Below are positions 23,392 through 32,319 of a stretch of 33,115 bases of DNA, piece after piece. This stretch comes from Chryseosolibacter sp964438975 (GTDB lineage Bacteria > Bacteroidota > Bacteroidia > Cytophagales > Cyclobacteriaceae), in the NCBI GenBank assembly GCA_964438975.1, contig CAYTMU010000044.1, positions 1-33,115 on the forward strand. Direction: 5' to 3'. The notes under the pieces were generated by a model. It was not told the origin of the DNA. It did not search any database and was given only the letters and a program-made list of their open reading frames with translations. The translations under genes were made by a program, and so were the position numbers. The first letter of the stretch is position 1; every line of letters begins with the position of its first letter.

Positions 23392-24704
23392 TTGTTCAAC
23401 ACGCCTGCCATCGCTTGCTCCAGTCGTCCCTTGGCTTCTCGTGCCGCGAGACTTAATTGTTCCTGTGACAAAGGACTTTTCTCTTCTGGGTCTTTAGCCA
23501 AATGATAAAACTCCCCAGTCTGATAAAGTTTCCACTCCTTGTCATGTATCCATGTTCCAGGTCTGCGATTTTTTCCGCGTTTCGGGTCATAAGCACAGAA
23601 AATCCATTCACGTGCAGGCGCTTGTGGCATGCTCTTCAACTGGTTGTAAAAGCTTACACCATCGGTAAAAAAATACCGAGGCTTCGCGGCTCCTGCCACA
23701 TCGATGAAGGTCGGAACAAAATCAGAGAAGTCGACCAAATTGGTGTTGACGGCTCCTGGCTTAATCACCCCGGCCCACGATGCGATCATCGGCACATGTG
23801 TTGCATTGTAGAGGTGACCACTCTTCCCTCCCTGAACAGTGGTGTTCTTGAATCGTGACGTGACGCTTGGATCAGTACCGTTATCTCCAATAAAAATGAT
23901 CAACGTATTCTCCGCAATACCAGCCTCCTTGACCTTGTCGATGAGTTGTCCTACGATCTTGTCCATATAGCTGACCATTCCGCCGAAATAGCGTGGATCG
24001 CTGGGATGGTCGACTTCCATACCGTTGTACTCCGGGCTGCCAGGTACGGGTTGGAATGGATGGTGCGTCAACACCATGGGGTAGTAAAGGAAGAAGGGTT
24101 CATCACGGTGCCGTTCGATGAAATCAGTTGCAAACTTCGAGAATACGTCAGGGCCATACACTCCCTTCATCTCTTTTTGCTGGTTGCCATTCGTGGTAAT
24201 TACCGGATCCTTATAACGCGAAAGGCGATCCTCCACTTGCCAGAGACAATATTCATCGAATCCAGCTTCGAACGGATAGGTTCCTCGCCGGTTCCCCGCA
24301 TCGCGTTGCTCTCCCTCAAGGCCAAGTAGCTGCCACTTTCCAGTTACCCCGGTGGCATATCCCGCGTCCTTCAGCAAATGCGCAAAGGTCATCTCCTGCG
24401 GATCGAGCACACCGAAGCCGATATAGTTCCGAAAGTTGTACTTACCCGTCATTAACTGTATGCGGGTCGGAGTACACAGCGGCATAGAGTGGGTATTCTC
24501 GAAGCGCATACCCGTGCGCGCCATAGCGTTGAGATTCGGCGTCTTGTAAGATTTACCTCCATTACATTCGAGTGTCTCGTAACCGAGGTCATCGGCCATG
24601 ATCAAAATAATATTCGGCTTCCGGTCTTGTGCGTTCGCACCCGGAAGCGCTGCCGATAGTGCTATCAACAACGCAATGCAAACCGTCTTCACTTGTACAT
24701 TCAT
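23388..24704 (-). CDS. Sulfatase, arylsulfatase-like (S1 family)
   Basis: This 438-residue secreted sulfatase has a signal peptide ending near GANAQ. Motifs: IMADDLG (D38, D39), formylglycine site LCTPTR (Cys77, Thr80, Arg81), TGKWQLLGLE, IFIGDNGTD and GGKSGHLYNATHVP. It differs from the two neighbouring sulfatases and uses a CxPTR instead of a CxPSR site, which sulfatase-maturing enzymes also accept. It probably belongs to a different S1 subfamily with a different sulfate position as target. Its start overlaps the beta-propeller gene's stop by 4 bases and its stop overlaps the next sulfatase's start by 4 bases. Confidence 0.92.
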   Translation of the reverse strand: MNVQVKTVCIALLIALSAALPGANAQDRKPNIILIMADDLGYETLECNGGKSYKTPNLNAMARTGMRFENTHSMPLCTPTRIQLMTGKYNFRNYIGFGVLDPQEMTFAHLLKDAGYATGVTGKWQLLGLEGEQRDAGNRRGTYPFEAGFDEYCLWQVEDRLSRYKDPVITTNGNQQKEMKGVYGPDVFSKFATDFIERHRDEPFFLYYPMVLTHHPFQPVPGSPEYNGMEVDHPSDPRYFGGMVSYMDKIVGQLIDKVKEAGIAENTLIIFIGDNGTDPSVTSRFKNTTVQGGKSGHLYNATHVPMIASWAGVIKPGAVNTNLVDFSDFVPTFIDVAGAAKPRYFFTDGVSFYNQLKSMPQAPAREWIFCAYDPKRGKNRRPGTWIHDKEWKLYQTGEFYHLAKDPEEKSPLSQEQLSLAAREAKGRLEQAMAGVLNK

Positions 24705-26086
24705 CTTAATACCGTTTTCAGTTCACTTATATAAACACCCCGATTTCCATTTGGAGCACCGTTGAAGCAAATTCGGGTGTAGTCGCGATTCCATACCGGA
24801 TGCGGATCAAGTTTGAAGTGACTCCCTCCCTCTTTCACCTTGTAATTCTTGAGTCCTGCCTTACCCGCCAGGTCGGTGAATATCCGGCAAACAACGATCT
24901 CCCGATCGCCCTGCAAATCGATCAGGCGTATCGGTACTTCACCATCACGCCTAGTCACCCAATCCTGATGGGGATATGCATCGGTGATCAGAAAGCGCGT
25001 CAATGCATCGACACTGGGATGACCACTCCCGGCGATCTTTCTGCTTAGCACCTTTTTTTCCGACCCGTCGAACCGGATCAGACAGAAGCGCATCATGTTA
25101 TCGCCTTCCCAGGAAGGCACAAGGTTCATAACAATATTTTTTCCATCGGGATGCCAGTTTGGATGATTACCCTGCCCGATCGGTCCGTTTTGCTCCCACA
25201 TTTTCCGGTCCACTGTTTCGTGAAGTTGTCCGGTGGTGGAATCGAACGTAAAAAGTGACGAGTTGCGCCCCTTTTGTCCCGGGACGAGGCACCTCACTAC
25301 CTGAAATACTTTGTCGCTTGCGGCGTTGAACTTCGAATGAAAGAAATAGAATACGCCGTTTTGGTAGCGTTCAGGATCTGAGATTCTCTGCCTGACATCC
25401 CCGTAACTAAGCAACAGTGTCTTCTTGTTGTCACTCAACGTTGTATGCCAAAGGCCATCGTCATTTTCATGAGCGGCGTTCGTGTACTGCGGAAACCCTG
25501 TAGCATTATCGGGTATGCCATAGCCGTATTGCGTAGCGTTGAGGAGTTCAAGTCTCGACCCAATAACCGCAGTAGCAGCACCGTTGATATCATATTTGGG
25601 TCCGGCGAAAGCCGTTGTCTCTCCGGTCTGTATGTCCACACGAACGCAAACCGCGACGAAGTTGATCACATCGTTGCAATACAAGTAGCGGTCGTCATTC
25701 CCCCACTGAACATTAGTGCCGAGTTGGAAAGACCACGCCCGCGTTTTGTACACCGTGCGTATCGATTCCTGATGAAGGTCAATCACCGCAATTTCGGCTA
25801 CATCTCCCAGTACCGGTTTACGGTCTCCATAAGGAAAGCGTGTTACCACCAGGTATCGGCCGGAAGGGCTCCATGGGCAGACATCAAAAAATGTGTGAAG
25901 GTATTGACCATCCGGAGGCGTTACTCGGTATACCGGACAGGCATTATCGGGGTGGGTATATTTTTCGAATTTGTACGATCTCGCTTTGTGCGAGAATCCC
26001 GTCTCAGTAAGTCCGGGCACTCGCGGACCTGCCAGTAGGCTGGCAAGTCCGCTGGTCCCCAGCATAAGAAATTCTGATCTATCCAT
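24701..26086 (-). CDS. Secreted beta-propeller protein, possible polysaccharide lyase
   Basis: This 461-residue protein has an N-terminus (MDRSEFLMLGTSGLASLLAG) like a Tat-type signal, but with only one arginine. The rest shows repeated propeller-blade strands of the PD40/TolB kind: CPWSPSGRYLVVTRFPYGDR, VQWGNDDRYLYCND, HPNWHPDGKNIVMNL, HPSVDALTRFLITDAY and HPVWNRDYTRICFNGAPNGNRGVYI. Conserved His residues begin several blades. Oligogalacturonate lyases (PL22) and ulvan lyases (PL24/PL25) are seven-bladed propellers with active-site His and Tyr, so a lyase for the sulfated glycan handled by this locus is plausible. I could not assign a family. It lies 6 bases after SusD and overlaps the following sulfatase by 4 bases. 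Confidence 0.75.
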   Translation of the reverse strand: MDRSEFLMLGTSGLASLLAGPRVPGLTETGFSHKARSYKFEKYTHPDNACPVYRVTPPDGQYLHTFFDVCPWSPSGRYLVVTRFPYGDRKPVLGDVAEIAVIDLHQESIRTVYKTRAWSFQLGTNVQWGNDDRYLYCNDVINFVAVCVRVDIQTGETTAFAGPKYDINGAATAVIGSRLELLNATQYGYGIPDNATGFPQYTNAAHENDDGLWHTTLSDNKKTLLLSYGDVRQRISDPERYQNGVFYFFHSKFNAASDKVFQVVRCLVPGQKGRNSSLFTFDSTTGQLHETVDRKMWEQNGPIGQGNHPNWHPDGKNIVMNLVPSWEGDNMMRFCLIRFDGSEKKVLSRKIAGSGHPSVDALTRFLITDAYPHQDWVTRRDGEVPIRLIDLQGDREIVVCRIFTDLAGKAGLKNYKVKEGGSHFKLDPHPVWNRDYTRICFNGAPNGNRGVYISELKTVLR

Positions 26087-26092
26087 CGGCGA

Positions 26093-27643
26093 TCAATAGC
26101 CTGTGTTTTGCGACAGGTTGGGATTGATATCCCTCGCTGCACGCGGGATTGGCATCAGTCTGAACTTCGGATCCGCAACCGTTACCTCCGTTGACGGTCC
26201 GAAGTCACTGCTTCCAAATCCGGAACTTGCTTCAACACGCGCTTTGGCCCAGGCAAAATGGCGTTGGCTGTCGAACCATCCGTGACCCTCAAGAACCAGT
26301 TCCTTCCTGCGTTCCGTAAAGACAGCATCCTTAAATTCCGAGTACGTCAGGTCCTCCGCGAGATCATCCAGTCCTGCCCGATCGCGTACGTCGTTGATGG
26401 CATCGTAGGCAACCTCTATCGGACCGTTGTTTATCTCGTTCAGTGCCTCTGCATACATCAAAAGTACATCCGCGTAACGCAACACAACAAAGTTGTTAGG
26501 GTCCTGCGCAGACAGATCTGGCTTCAGCAATTTGTAAAAACCAGGGACTGGTCCACGGAAGCCGGTACCACCGATGTCATTCTGGTCATATACTACTGTC
26601 ACACCATCGATCACGTAGGAAGTTACGAACGTGATTTCCTTCCGCACATCCTCATCGGCGAAAGAGTTGTAGAAGGGAAGTTCAGCCTGCATCGTTCCGC
26701 CCTCTGACCTCGTCAGCGGTGAATTGAACGGTGCTACCCGGTCGGAGATATGCGCTCCGAATCCACTCTGTGCCATGTTCTGGATATCAAAGATCACTTC
26801 CACATTATTCTCGTGTTGCAGCGACACGCCGAATCCCCAAAGGTGGCTGTAGTCGTCAAGGAGTTTGTGATAGCCTCCGTTCATGACAATCTCAAGGTGT
26901 TGTACACTCTTCGCATAGTCACCGGTCTGCGCGATACGCAGATGCTCCGGCACACCGTTCGCGGCGTTCATGCTGGCGCGCTGAAGATAAACCTTGGCCA
27001 GCAGTGTATGTGCAGCCTCCTTACTAGCCCGACCAATATTTGCACCGGAATAGGTACTGCGCAAAGGGAGTGCGCCGATCGCGGCTTCCAGGTCCTCGAT
27101 AATGAACTCATATACGTCCGCCGCAGGATCCCTGCTCACCATACCGGCGTCATCGAGGCCTCTCGCAGAGTTGCGTTTCAACGGAACATCACCGAAGAAC
27201 CGGACCAGGTTAAAGTTCGTCAACGCGCGAAGAAATTTAGCCTCACCGATAATGCGAGCCTTGACATTTTCATTCATATCCGTACCCGGAACATTGTCAA
27301 CAACAGATGATGCCGCATTGAGAGCACGGTAGGCATTCGCATAAAACGCCAGAATATCGACATGGTTGTCGTCCCATAGATACTCATCAAGCTGCTCCCC
27401 GTCAGCGGCCAGGGTTTGGCCATGGGTCCCCACGGCTTCAGTCGGAAGTTCAACGAGAAGCAGGTAACTGTCCTCCGCATAATATGACTGTAGCGCGCTG
27501 TAGGCACCGTCTATTGCTGCCATTGCATCCGCCTGGTTCTTGTAAAAGTTGGCGGGACCGATGAAATCCATCGGATGTTCGTCCAGCACATCCATGCAGG
27601 ATGAGAGTACTAACGTCAGTAATAATATCTTTATTGATTTCAT
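26093..27643 (-). CDS. SusD/RagB-family outer membrane glycan-binding lipoprotein
   Basis: The protein has 516 residues from the second in-frame ATG (27641-27643); an ATG two codons upstream is equally possible. The lipobox is LVLSSC, followed by MDVLDEHPMDFIGPANFYKNQADAMAAIDGAY, the usual start of SusD-like_3. The C-terminal RagB/SusD region contains VLRYADVLLMYAEALNEINN and FTERRKELVLEGHGWFDSQR. It is the cell-surface lid of the SusCD importer and binds oligosaccharides released outside the cell. It starts about 12 bases after susC ends. The ligand is unknown. Confidence 0.95.
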   Translation of the reverse strand: MKSIKILLLTLVLSSCMDVLDEHPMDFIGPANFYKNQADAMAAIDGAYSALQSYYAEDSYLLLVELPTEAVGTHGQTLAADGEQLDEYLWDDNHVDILAFYANAYRALNAASSVVDNVPGTDMNENVKARIIGEAKFLRALTNFNLVRFFGDVPLKRNSARGLDDAGMVSRDPAADVYEFIIEDLEAAIGALPLRSTYSGANIGRASKEAAHTLLAKVYLQRASMNAANGVPEHLRIAQTGDYAKSVQHLEIVMNGGYHKLLDDYSHLWGFGVSLQHENNVEVIFDIQNMAQSGFGAHISDRVAPFNSPLTRSEGGTMQAELPFYNSFADEDVRKEITFVTSYVIDGVTVVYDQNDIGGTGFRGPVPGFYKLLKPDLSAQDPNNFVVLRYADVLLMYAEALNEINNGPIEVAYDAINDVRDRAGLDDLAEDLTYSEFKDAVFTERRKELVLEGHGWFDSQRHFAWAKARVEASSGFGSSDFGPSTEVTVADPKFRLMPIPRAARDINPNLSQNTGY

Positions 27644-27655
27644 TGTCATAAAATT

Positions 27656-30600
27656 TTAGAATGTAAGGTTCACCCCGAATACATAGGACTTATCGAGCGG
27701 ATAAGATCCCCAGTCTACATTGCGGTTAACATTGTTCTGTCCACGGCTGTTAACTTCCGGGTTGTAGCCTGTATAATCCGTAATTGTGAATAAGTTTTTT
27801 CCGGTGACGTAGAACTTCAGGCTATTGAACTTCTCCGATTTCAGAGGAACGTTGTAGCCCAGCGTTACCGCCTTCAATCGCAGATGCGATCCATCTTCCA
27901 CCACCATGCTGTTCATTTCGTTCGCACCGATTGCCTGTTCGCCAGGACCAAACTTGGGAAACGTCGCATTCGGATTCTCCGGTGTCCAACGTTCTGTAAA
28001 TCTTCTCTTCGTATTGTTCACTTTTACCGCAAGGTTCTCATAGCGGATGAGGTTTATGTTGAGGACATCCATTCCCTCAACTCCCTGGAGAAATACGTTC
28101 AGGCTGAAGTTCTTGTACTCGAAATTGTTCGTCCATCCGTAGATGAAATCAGGGTTCGGATTCCCAAGTATCACACGGTCGTCTCCATTGATCTTACCGT
28201 CGTCGTTCTGATCCACAACCCGGTAGTCGCCAACCTGCGCCGCAGGCTTGTAAGCCTCCAATTCCTGTTCGTTCGCAATTACACCGTCCACCTTAAGTCC
28301 ATAGTATGCGCCGAGGGGAACACCTTCCTGTACAAGTGTTGCACTGATGAATTTCACAGGAAGTTCCTGTCCGAAGAAGCGATCGCTCTCACCAAGATCA
28401 AGAACAACATTCCGGTTACCGGCGATATTAAAGCTTGTGTTCCATTTGAATTCTTTCACAAGAACTTTTCCGGAAAGTCCCAGCTCGAGCCCCTTGTTCT
28501 GCACACTGCCGGAATTTTTAAGAGCAGTCGTAAATCCAGAACTGATAGGTAGTGTGACTTCCAGCAACAGATCGTCTGTGCGCTTGATGTAGTAGTCCAT
28601 ATTAAGTGTGACGCGATCACGCACCAGACCGAGATCGACACCTACGTCGAACTGTTTGGTAGTCTCCCATCGCAGATCCGGATTCCCGAGGCTGGATGGA
28701 ATGAAGCCGATCACGGGATTGTTGTTGAAACTATATCTGACGTTCGTCAAACTTGCGAGTGAACGGTACGTTCCGATCTCTGTATTGCCTGTTACACCAT
28801 AGCTTACGCGAAACTTCAGATCGCTGATCGCACGGCTGGAGTTAAGGAAACTCTCATCCGAGACGCGCCACGCAAATGCTCCTGAAGGGAAGAACCCCCA
28901 CTTATTTCCAGCACCAAACCGGGAAGATCCGTCCATCCGGGCAGTGGCAGTGAATAGATACTTATGCTTGAATCCGTAGTTGGCGCGACCAACCCATGAT
29001 ACCAGATCCCAACGCTGCTGGTTGGCACCAATGCTGGGTCCACCTGCGCGGTTTCCGGTTTCGATCCCGGCATTCTGCTGGATGTCAGTGATGAAGTTGA
29101 TATTCACCAACGAGTGCGACTTGTACATTTCGTTCTGCCAGGTATACGCCACCATCAGGTTCAGGTCATGGTCGCGGCCAAACGTCTTGTCGTAGGTCAG
29201 CATGTTCTCATTGAGGAATGAAGTCTTCTCCGAATAGCCGGTGCGTGCGTAACCTCCTTCGTTTTTGACAGAACCGTAGTAAGTGTTGCGCGTAAAGTAT
29301 ATTTCACGGTAGTTTTTCGAAAGATCGCCGCCAAAGCTCACGTTGAATTTCAGTCCGTCGAGGATCTTGTATTCACCGAAAATATTCCCCATCACCCGAT
29401 CCGACACCATTTCATCAAAGTAATCAGTCGTCAGGGCTACCGGGTTGTCATTGTCGCGTGGTGCGAGCCGGGTACTGTACTTGCCAGCATAGTTAGCGTA
29501 TACATACTTACCGTTCTCATCCTTTACAGGCAGGATCGGCAACATCGAAAGAGCAGCACCGATAATACCATTTGACGGGCTGTTCTCACCATTGGTCACC
29601 ATGGAATTGGTGATCGACCGGTTGATGCTTAGTGTATTTCCGATCTTGAGACGATCGTTTATCTCTTTGTCAAGATTTACGCGGAATGAATAGCGCTTGA
29701 ATCCCGAGTTCTTGACAATACCTTCCTGATCGAAGTAGTTTCCTGAAAATGCGTAGTTAAGTCCCTTGTCTCCACCGGATACGCTGATCTGATGGTTCTG
29801 CACCGGAGCTTGCTGGAAGATCAGATCCTGCCAATCCGTGTTGTTATTCTCATATGACTCAGGTGTGGGAAGATACGGAGCATGTCCTTTGCGCTCTGCT
29901 ATCTCATTTACCATGGTCGCATACTCCTGGGCGTTCATCATTTCGTACCGTTTGGCTACTTCCTGAACGCCGTAGTATCCGTCATAGGTTATCCGGGCCT
30001 TACCGGGCTTTCCGCGCTTCGTCGTAATGATCACGACACCGTTCGCACCCCTGGCTCCGTAGATCGCAGTTGCAGATGCATCCTTGAGAATCTCGATCGA
30101 CTCGATGTCACCCGGGTTGATAGTTGACAACGGGTTCGGTGCTACACCTTCATCCACCGTACTGGGGGCAAGACTCGCATCGTTGTAGATGGGGAAGCCA
30201 TCGATTACATAGAGTGGTTCGTTACCCGCATTGATAGAAGTACCTCCTCTCACGCGAATCGTGATACCTCCACCCGGAGCTGAGGAAGCCTGTGTAACCT
30301 GCACCCCCGCAACGCGTCCCTGAATACCTTGCTCCAGTGAAGAAATTGGCACTTCCTTCAATTGATCACTGGAGATCGATGCAACCGACCCTGTCAGATC
30401 GCGTTTATTCACCGTACCGTATCCGACAACCACGACTTCCTCCAACGATTGCACATCCGAAGCCATTGAAACATTTATTTCGCCGCGCGAACGCACTGCC
30501 ACCTCCTGCGTCACGTAACCAATGAACGAAAAGATCAACGTCGCATCCGGATCATTCAATAGAATTGAGAACCGACCATCCGCGTCGGTCGATGTTCCCT

Positions 30601-31096
30601 CGGATGTTCCTTTGACGATGACGTTAACGCCAGGAAGCGGGTCACCTTCCGTGGTCACTCTTCCTCGAACACTGAAGCCCTGTACGGGAACTTCTGTTTT
30701 GGGCGACAGCACGATGTAGTTGCCGACCTGGTCGTACGTAAGATTCGTGTCGACCAGCAGTAAGTCGAGCGTCGATTTGACCGATCTTGTGCCCGTCCGA
30801 ATTTTCATCTTATCGAACGTCGAGATCTCATCCACCTTGTATGTAAAGCGGAACGAGCTCTGAGACTCAATGCTTTTCAGACCCGAAGCTAAGGCCTCAT
30901 TGTGGAGCCCTACAGTCACCCGCTCCCTTTCGATGTCCTGTCCGCTACCGTCGGTAGCGAGGAGCAACGAGGAGGAAAGTGCTGTCAGCAGGAACAGGAA
31001 TATGTTCACTTTCATATAGAATCGTATTTGCGATGAAAGAAATAATCGGTCGTAGACGAGCCGTATTCCATATGCGGTTTGCGTAGAAAAATGCAT
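27656..31096 (-). CDS. SusC/RagA-family TonB-linked importer with STN signalling domain
   Basis: This 1146-residue outer membrane protein carries, in order: an N-terminal extension and signal segment (to about residue 53), an STN domain (about 58-113), a carboxypeptidase-regulatory-like domain (about 122-206), the TonB plug (from VVVVGYGTVNKRDLTGSVAS, about 211) and the beta barrel, ending in YVFGVNLTF. The STN domain receives the TonB-linked signal that is passed to the FecR anti-sigma encoded upstream. A start at 31015 (MKVNIFLFLLTAL) would give a shorter, cleaner signal peptide. The longer start is kept because such extensions are common in this SusC class. It pairs with SusD and imports oligosaccharides of the locus's glycan. 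Confidence 0.94.
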   Translation of the reverse strand: MHFSTQTAYGIRLVYDRLFLSSQIRFYMKVNIFLFLLTALSSSLLLATDGSGQDIERERVTVGLHNEALASGLKSIESQSSFRFTYKVDEISTFDKMKIRTGTRSVKSTLDLLLVDTNLTYDQVGNYIVLSPKTEVPVQGFSVRGRVTTEGDPLPGVNVIVKGTSEGTSTDADGRFSILLNDPDATLIFSFIGYVTQEVAVRSRGEINVSMASDVQSLEEVVVVGYGTVNKRDLTGSVASISSDQLKEVPISSLEQGIQGRVAGVQVTQASSAPGGGITIRVRGGTSINAGNEPLYVIDGFPIYNDASLAPSTVDEGVAPNPLSTINPGDIESIEILKDASATAIYGARGANGVVIITTKRGKPGKARITYDGYYGVQEVAKRYEMMNAQEYATMVNEIAERKGHAPYLPTPESYENNNTDWQDLIFQQAPVQNHQISVSGGDKGLNYAFSGNYFDQEGIVKNSGFKRYSFRVNLDKEINDRLKIGNTLSINRSITNSMVTNGENSPSNGIIGAALSMLPILPVKDENGKYVYANYAGKYSTRLAPRDNDNPVALTTDYFDEMVSDRVMGNIFGEYKILDGLKFNVSFGGDLSKNYREIYFTRNTYYGSVKNEGGYARTGYSEKTSFLNENMLTYDKTFGRDHDLNLMVAYTWQNEMYKSHSLVNINFITDIQQNAGIETGNRAGGPSIGANQQRWDLVSWVGRANYGFKHKYLFTATARMDGSSRFGAGNKWGFFPSGAFAWRVSDESFLNSSRAISDLKFRVSYGVTGNTEIGTYRSLASLTNVRYSFNNNPVIGFIPSSLGNPDLRWETTKQFDVGVDLGLVRDRVTLNMDYYIKRTDDLLLEVTLPISSGFTTALKNSGSVQNKGLELGLSGKVLVKEFKWNTSFNIAGNRNVVLDLGESDRFFGQELPVKFISATLVQEGVPLGAYYGLKVDGVIANEQELEAYKPAAQVGDYRVVDQNDDGKINGDDRVILGNPNPDFIYGWTNNFEYKNFSLNVFLQGVEGMDVLNINLIRYENLAVKVNNTKRRFTERWTPENPNATFPKFGPGEQAIGANEMNSMVVEDGSHLRLKAVTLGYNVPLKSEKFNSLKFYVTGKNLFTITDYTGYNPEVNSRGQNNVNRNVDWGSYPLDKSYVFGVNLTF

Positions 31097-31144
31097 ATCT
31101 TTAATTGATTTTTAAGTAGTTGCCTAATTATTTAGAGATCATCA

Positions 31145-31190
31145 GGAGGTCCGGTTGCAGCCGGACCTCCGTCGTTTTACGACCGGTCGT
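31145..31190. repeat. Hairpin and adjacent 12-base palindrome between fecR and susC
   Basis: GGAGGTCCGG (31145-31154) and CCGGACCTCC (31161-31170) form a perfect 10-base stem with a 6-base loop. Next to it, ACGACCGGTCGT (31179-31190) is a perfect palindrome, and GTCGT/ACGAC (31171-31183) offers a competing short stem. No T-run follows on the minus strand, so it is not a normal terminator for fecR. It may attenuate read-through, protect the susC mRNA 5' end, or bind a regulator. Confidence 0.6.
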
Positions 31191-31236
31191 CAAGGCGGAT
31201 GTATGTATATAGGAAGTAATAGCATACGCGGGTAGT

Positions 31237-32238
31237 CTAGTCAGTTCGGGTTTCTGTGTCACATCCTTCCCCGGAAATCACGACGATTCCGTCGTGCACT
31301 GTGAACGTAGCTCGGTTCACGATACATATAGCGGTTAGCATCTGCTCCAGGCTGGCGCCATGAAGGAATGTCGAGGTAAATCGACATCCGGTCAACGCCT
31401 CACTGGTAAAGTCCACGTTCACCGAATACCGCTTCTCAATAACCGTCGCGGCCTCCTCGAACGTGATATTATCCAACACCAGGTCCTGGTGAATCCATTC
31501 CGAAACCGAGTCTGCCTCTGCTATATATGGTGTAGGTATAGGCTCTGATGGGGAAAAAGATATCTGCTGATTCGCTTCGAGAATACTCTCGTTCTTCTCG
31601 TCATCGCGAACGATAACCCTACCGCTTGCCACCGTCACAGTTACGGCGTTCTCCTCCGGAAATGCCCGGATGTTGAAAGCGGTTCCCAGCACCACGGTCG
31701 TCACTTTTCCGGAATAGATAATGAAGGGTCTGAGCGTGTCCCGACGGATATCAAAGAATGCCTCGCCGATAAGCTTGACCTCGCGCTGGTTATCCGAGAA
31801 TTCAAGCGGGAAATCAAGCTTGCTATCACGATTGATCCACACTGTGCTGCCGTCGGGAAGGGTGATCATCCTGCGTTCGTCGCGAGTGGATTTCGAAACC
31901 ACCTGCACCACCTCCTCCGCGGAATCCAGTTGCTCGGGGCTGGGCTGCCAGTAACTCACTGCAAAGACCAGCGCCGCAATGGCAGTAACTGAGGCAGCGA
32001 CCACCATCTTCCAGTAGGGATAACGCGAGGTCTGCTGCTCCGCCTGTACGGAAGTCCAGTCTGGTTTGTGTCCGACTGGCTGAAAGTGACCTTCCCACAG
32101 TTCATCCATCACGTTCTTCAGATCACCGTCATAACTCGAGTCCTCAACTAAACCAAAGAATTCGTCCATTTCCCCGCGCGTGCAGGTATTGTTGACGTAG
32201 CGTTCAAAAAGATGTCGGAGTCTTTCGGTCTTATTCAT
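31237..32238 (-). CDS. FecR-family anti-sigma factor
   Basis: The 333-residue protein has a cytoplasmic sigma-binding N-terminus (about 1-74), one membrane helix (about 77-97, MVVAASVTAIAALVFAVSYW) and a periplasmic FecR domain (about 120-215, ITLPDGSTVWINRDSKLDFPLEF, VKLIGEAFFDI, TTVVLGTAFNIRAF). The C-terminal region (about 255-325, LDNITFEEAATVIEKRYSVNVDF) is of the DUF4974 type, which contacts the STN domain of the partner SusC. It inhibits or activates the sigma factor encoded 81 bases upstream, depending on substrate binding by SusC. The order sigma, FecR, SusC, SusD is the standard Bacteroidota arrangement. Confidence 0.94.
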   Translation of the reverse strand: MNKTERLRHLFERYVNNTCTRGEMDEFFGLVEDSSYDGDLKNVMDELWEGHFQPVGHKPDWTSVQAEQQTSRYPYWKMVVAASVTAIAALVFAVSYWQPSPEQLDSAEEVVQVVSKSTRDERRMITLPDGSTVWINRDSKLDFPLEFSDNQREVKLIGEAFFDIRRDTLRPFIIYSGKVTTVVLGTAFNIRAFPEENAVTVTVASGRVIVRDDEKNESILEANQQISFSPSEPIPTPYIAEADSVSEWIHQDLVLDNITFEEAATVIEKRYSVNVDFTSEALTGCRFTSTFLHGASLEQMLTAICIVNRATFTVHDGIVVISGEGCDTETRTD

Positions 32239-32319
32239 GTAACAAAGGCAAGTTTGGTGGAGCCTTCCTGTACATGACGAACGACAGCGTTGAAAGGACT
32301 ATGGACTTCCGGACTTTTG

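Noticed and set aside
25445..26038. Plus-strand frame of 197 codons opposite the beta-propeller gene
   Set aside because: It is a mirror frame of a gene with clear propeller repeats and operon overlaps; no signal, domain or promoter supports it.
27884..28552. Plus-strand frame of 222 codons opposite susC
   Set aside because: It is antisense to the SusC barrel and has no recognisable motif.
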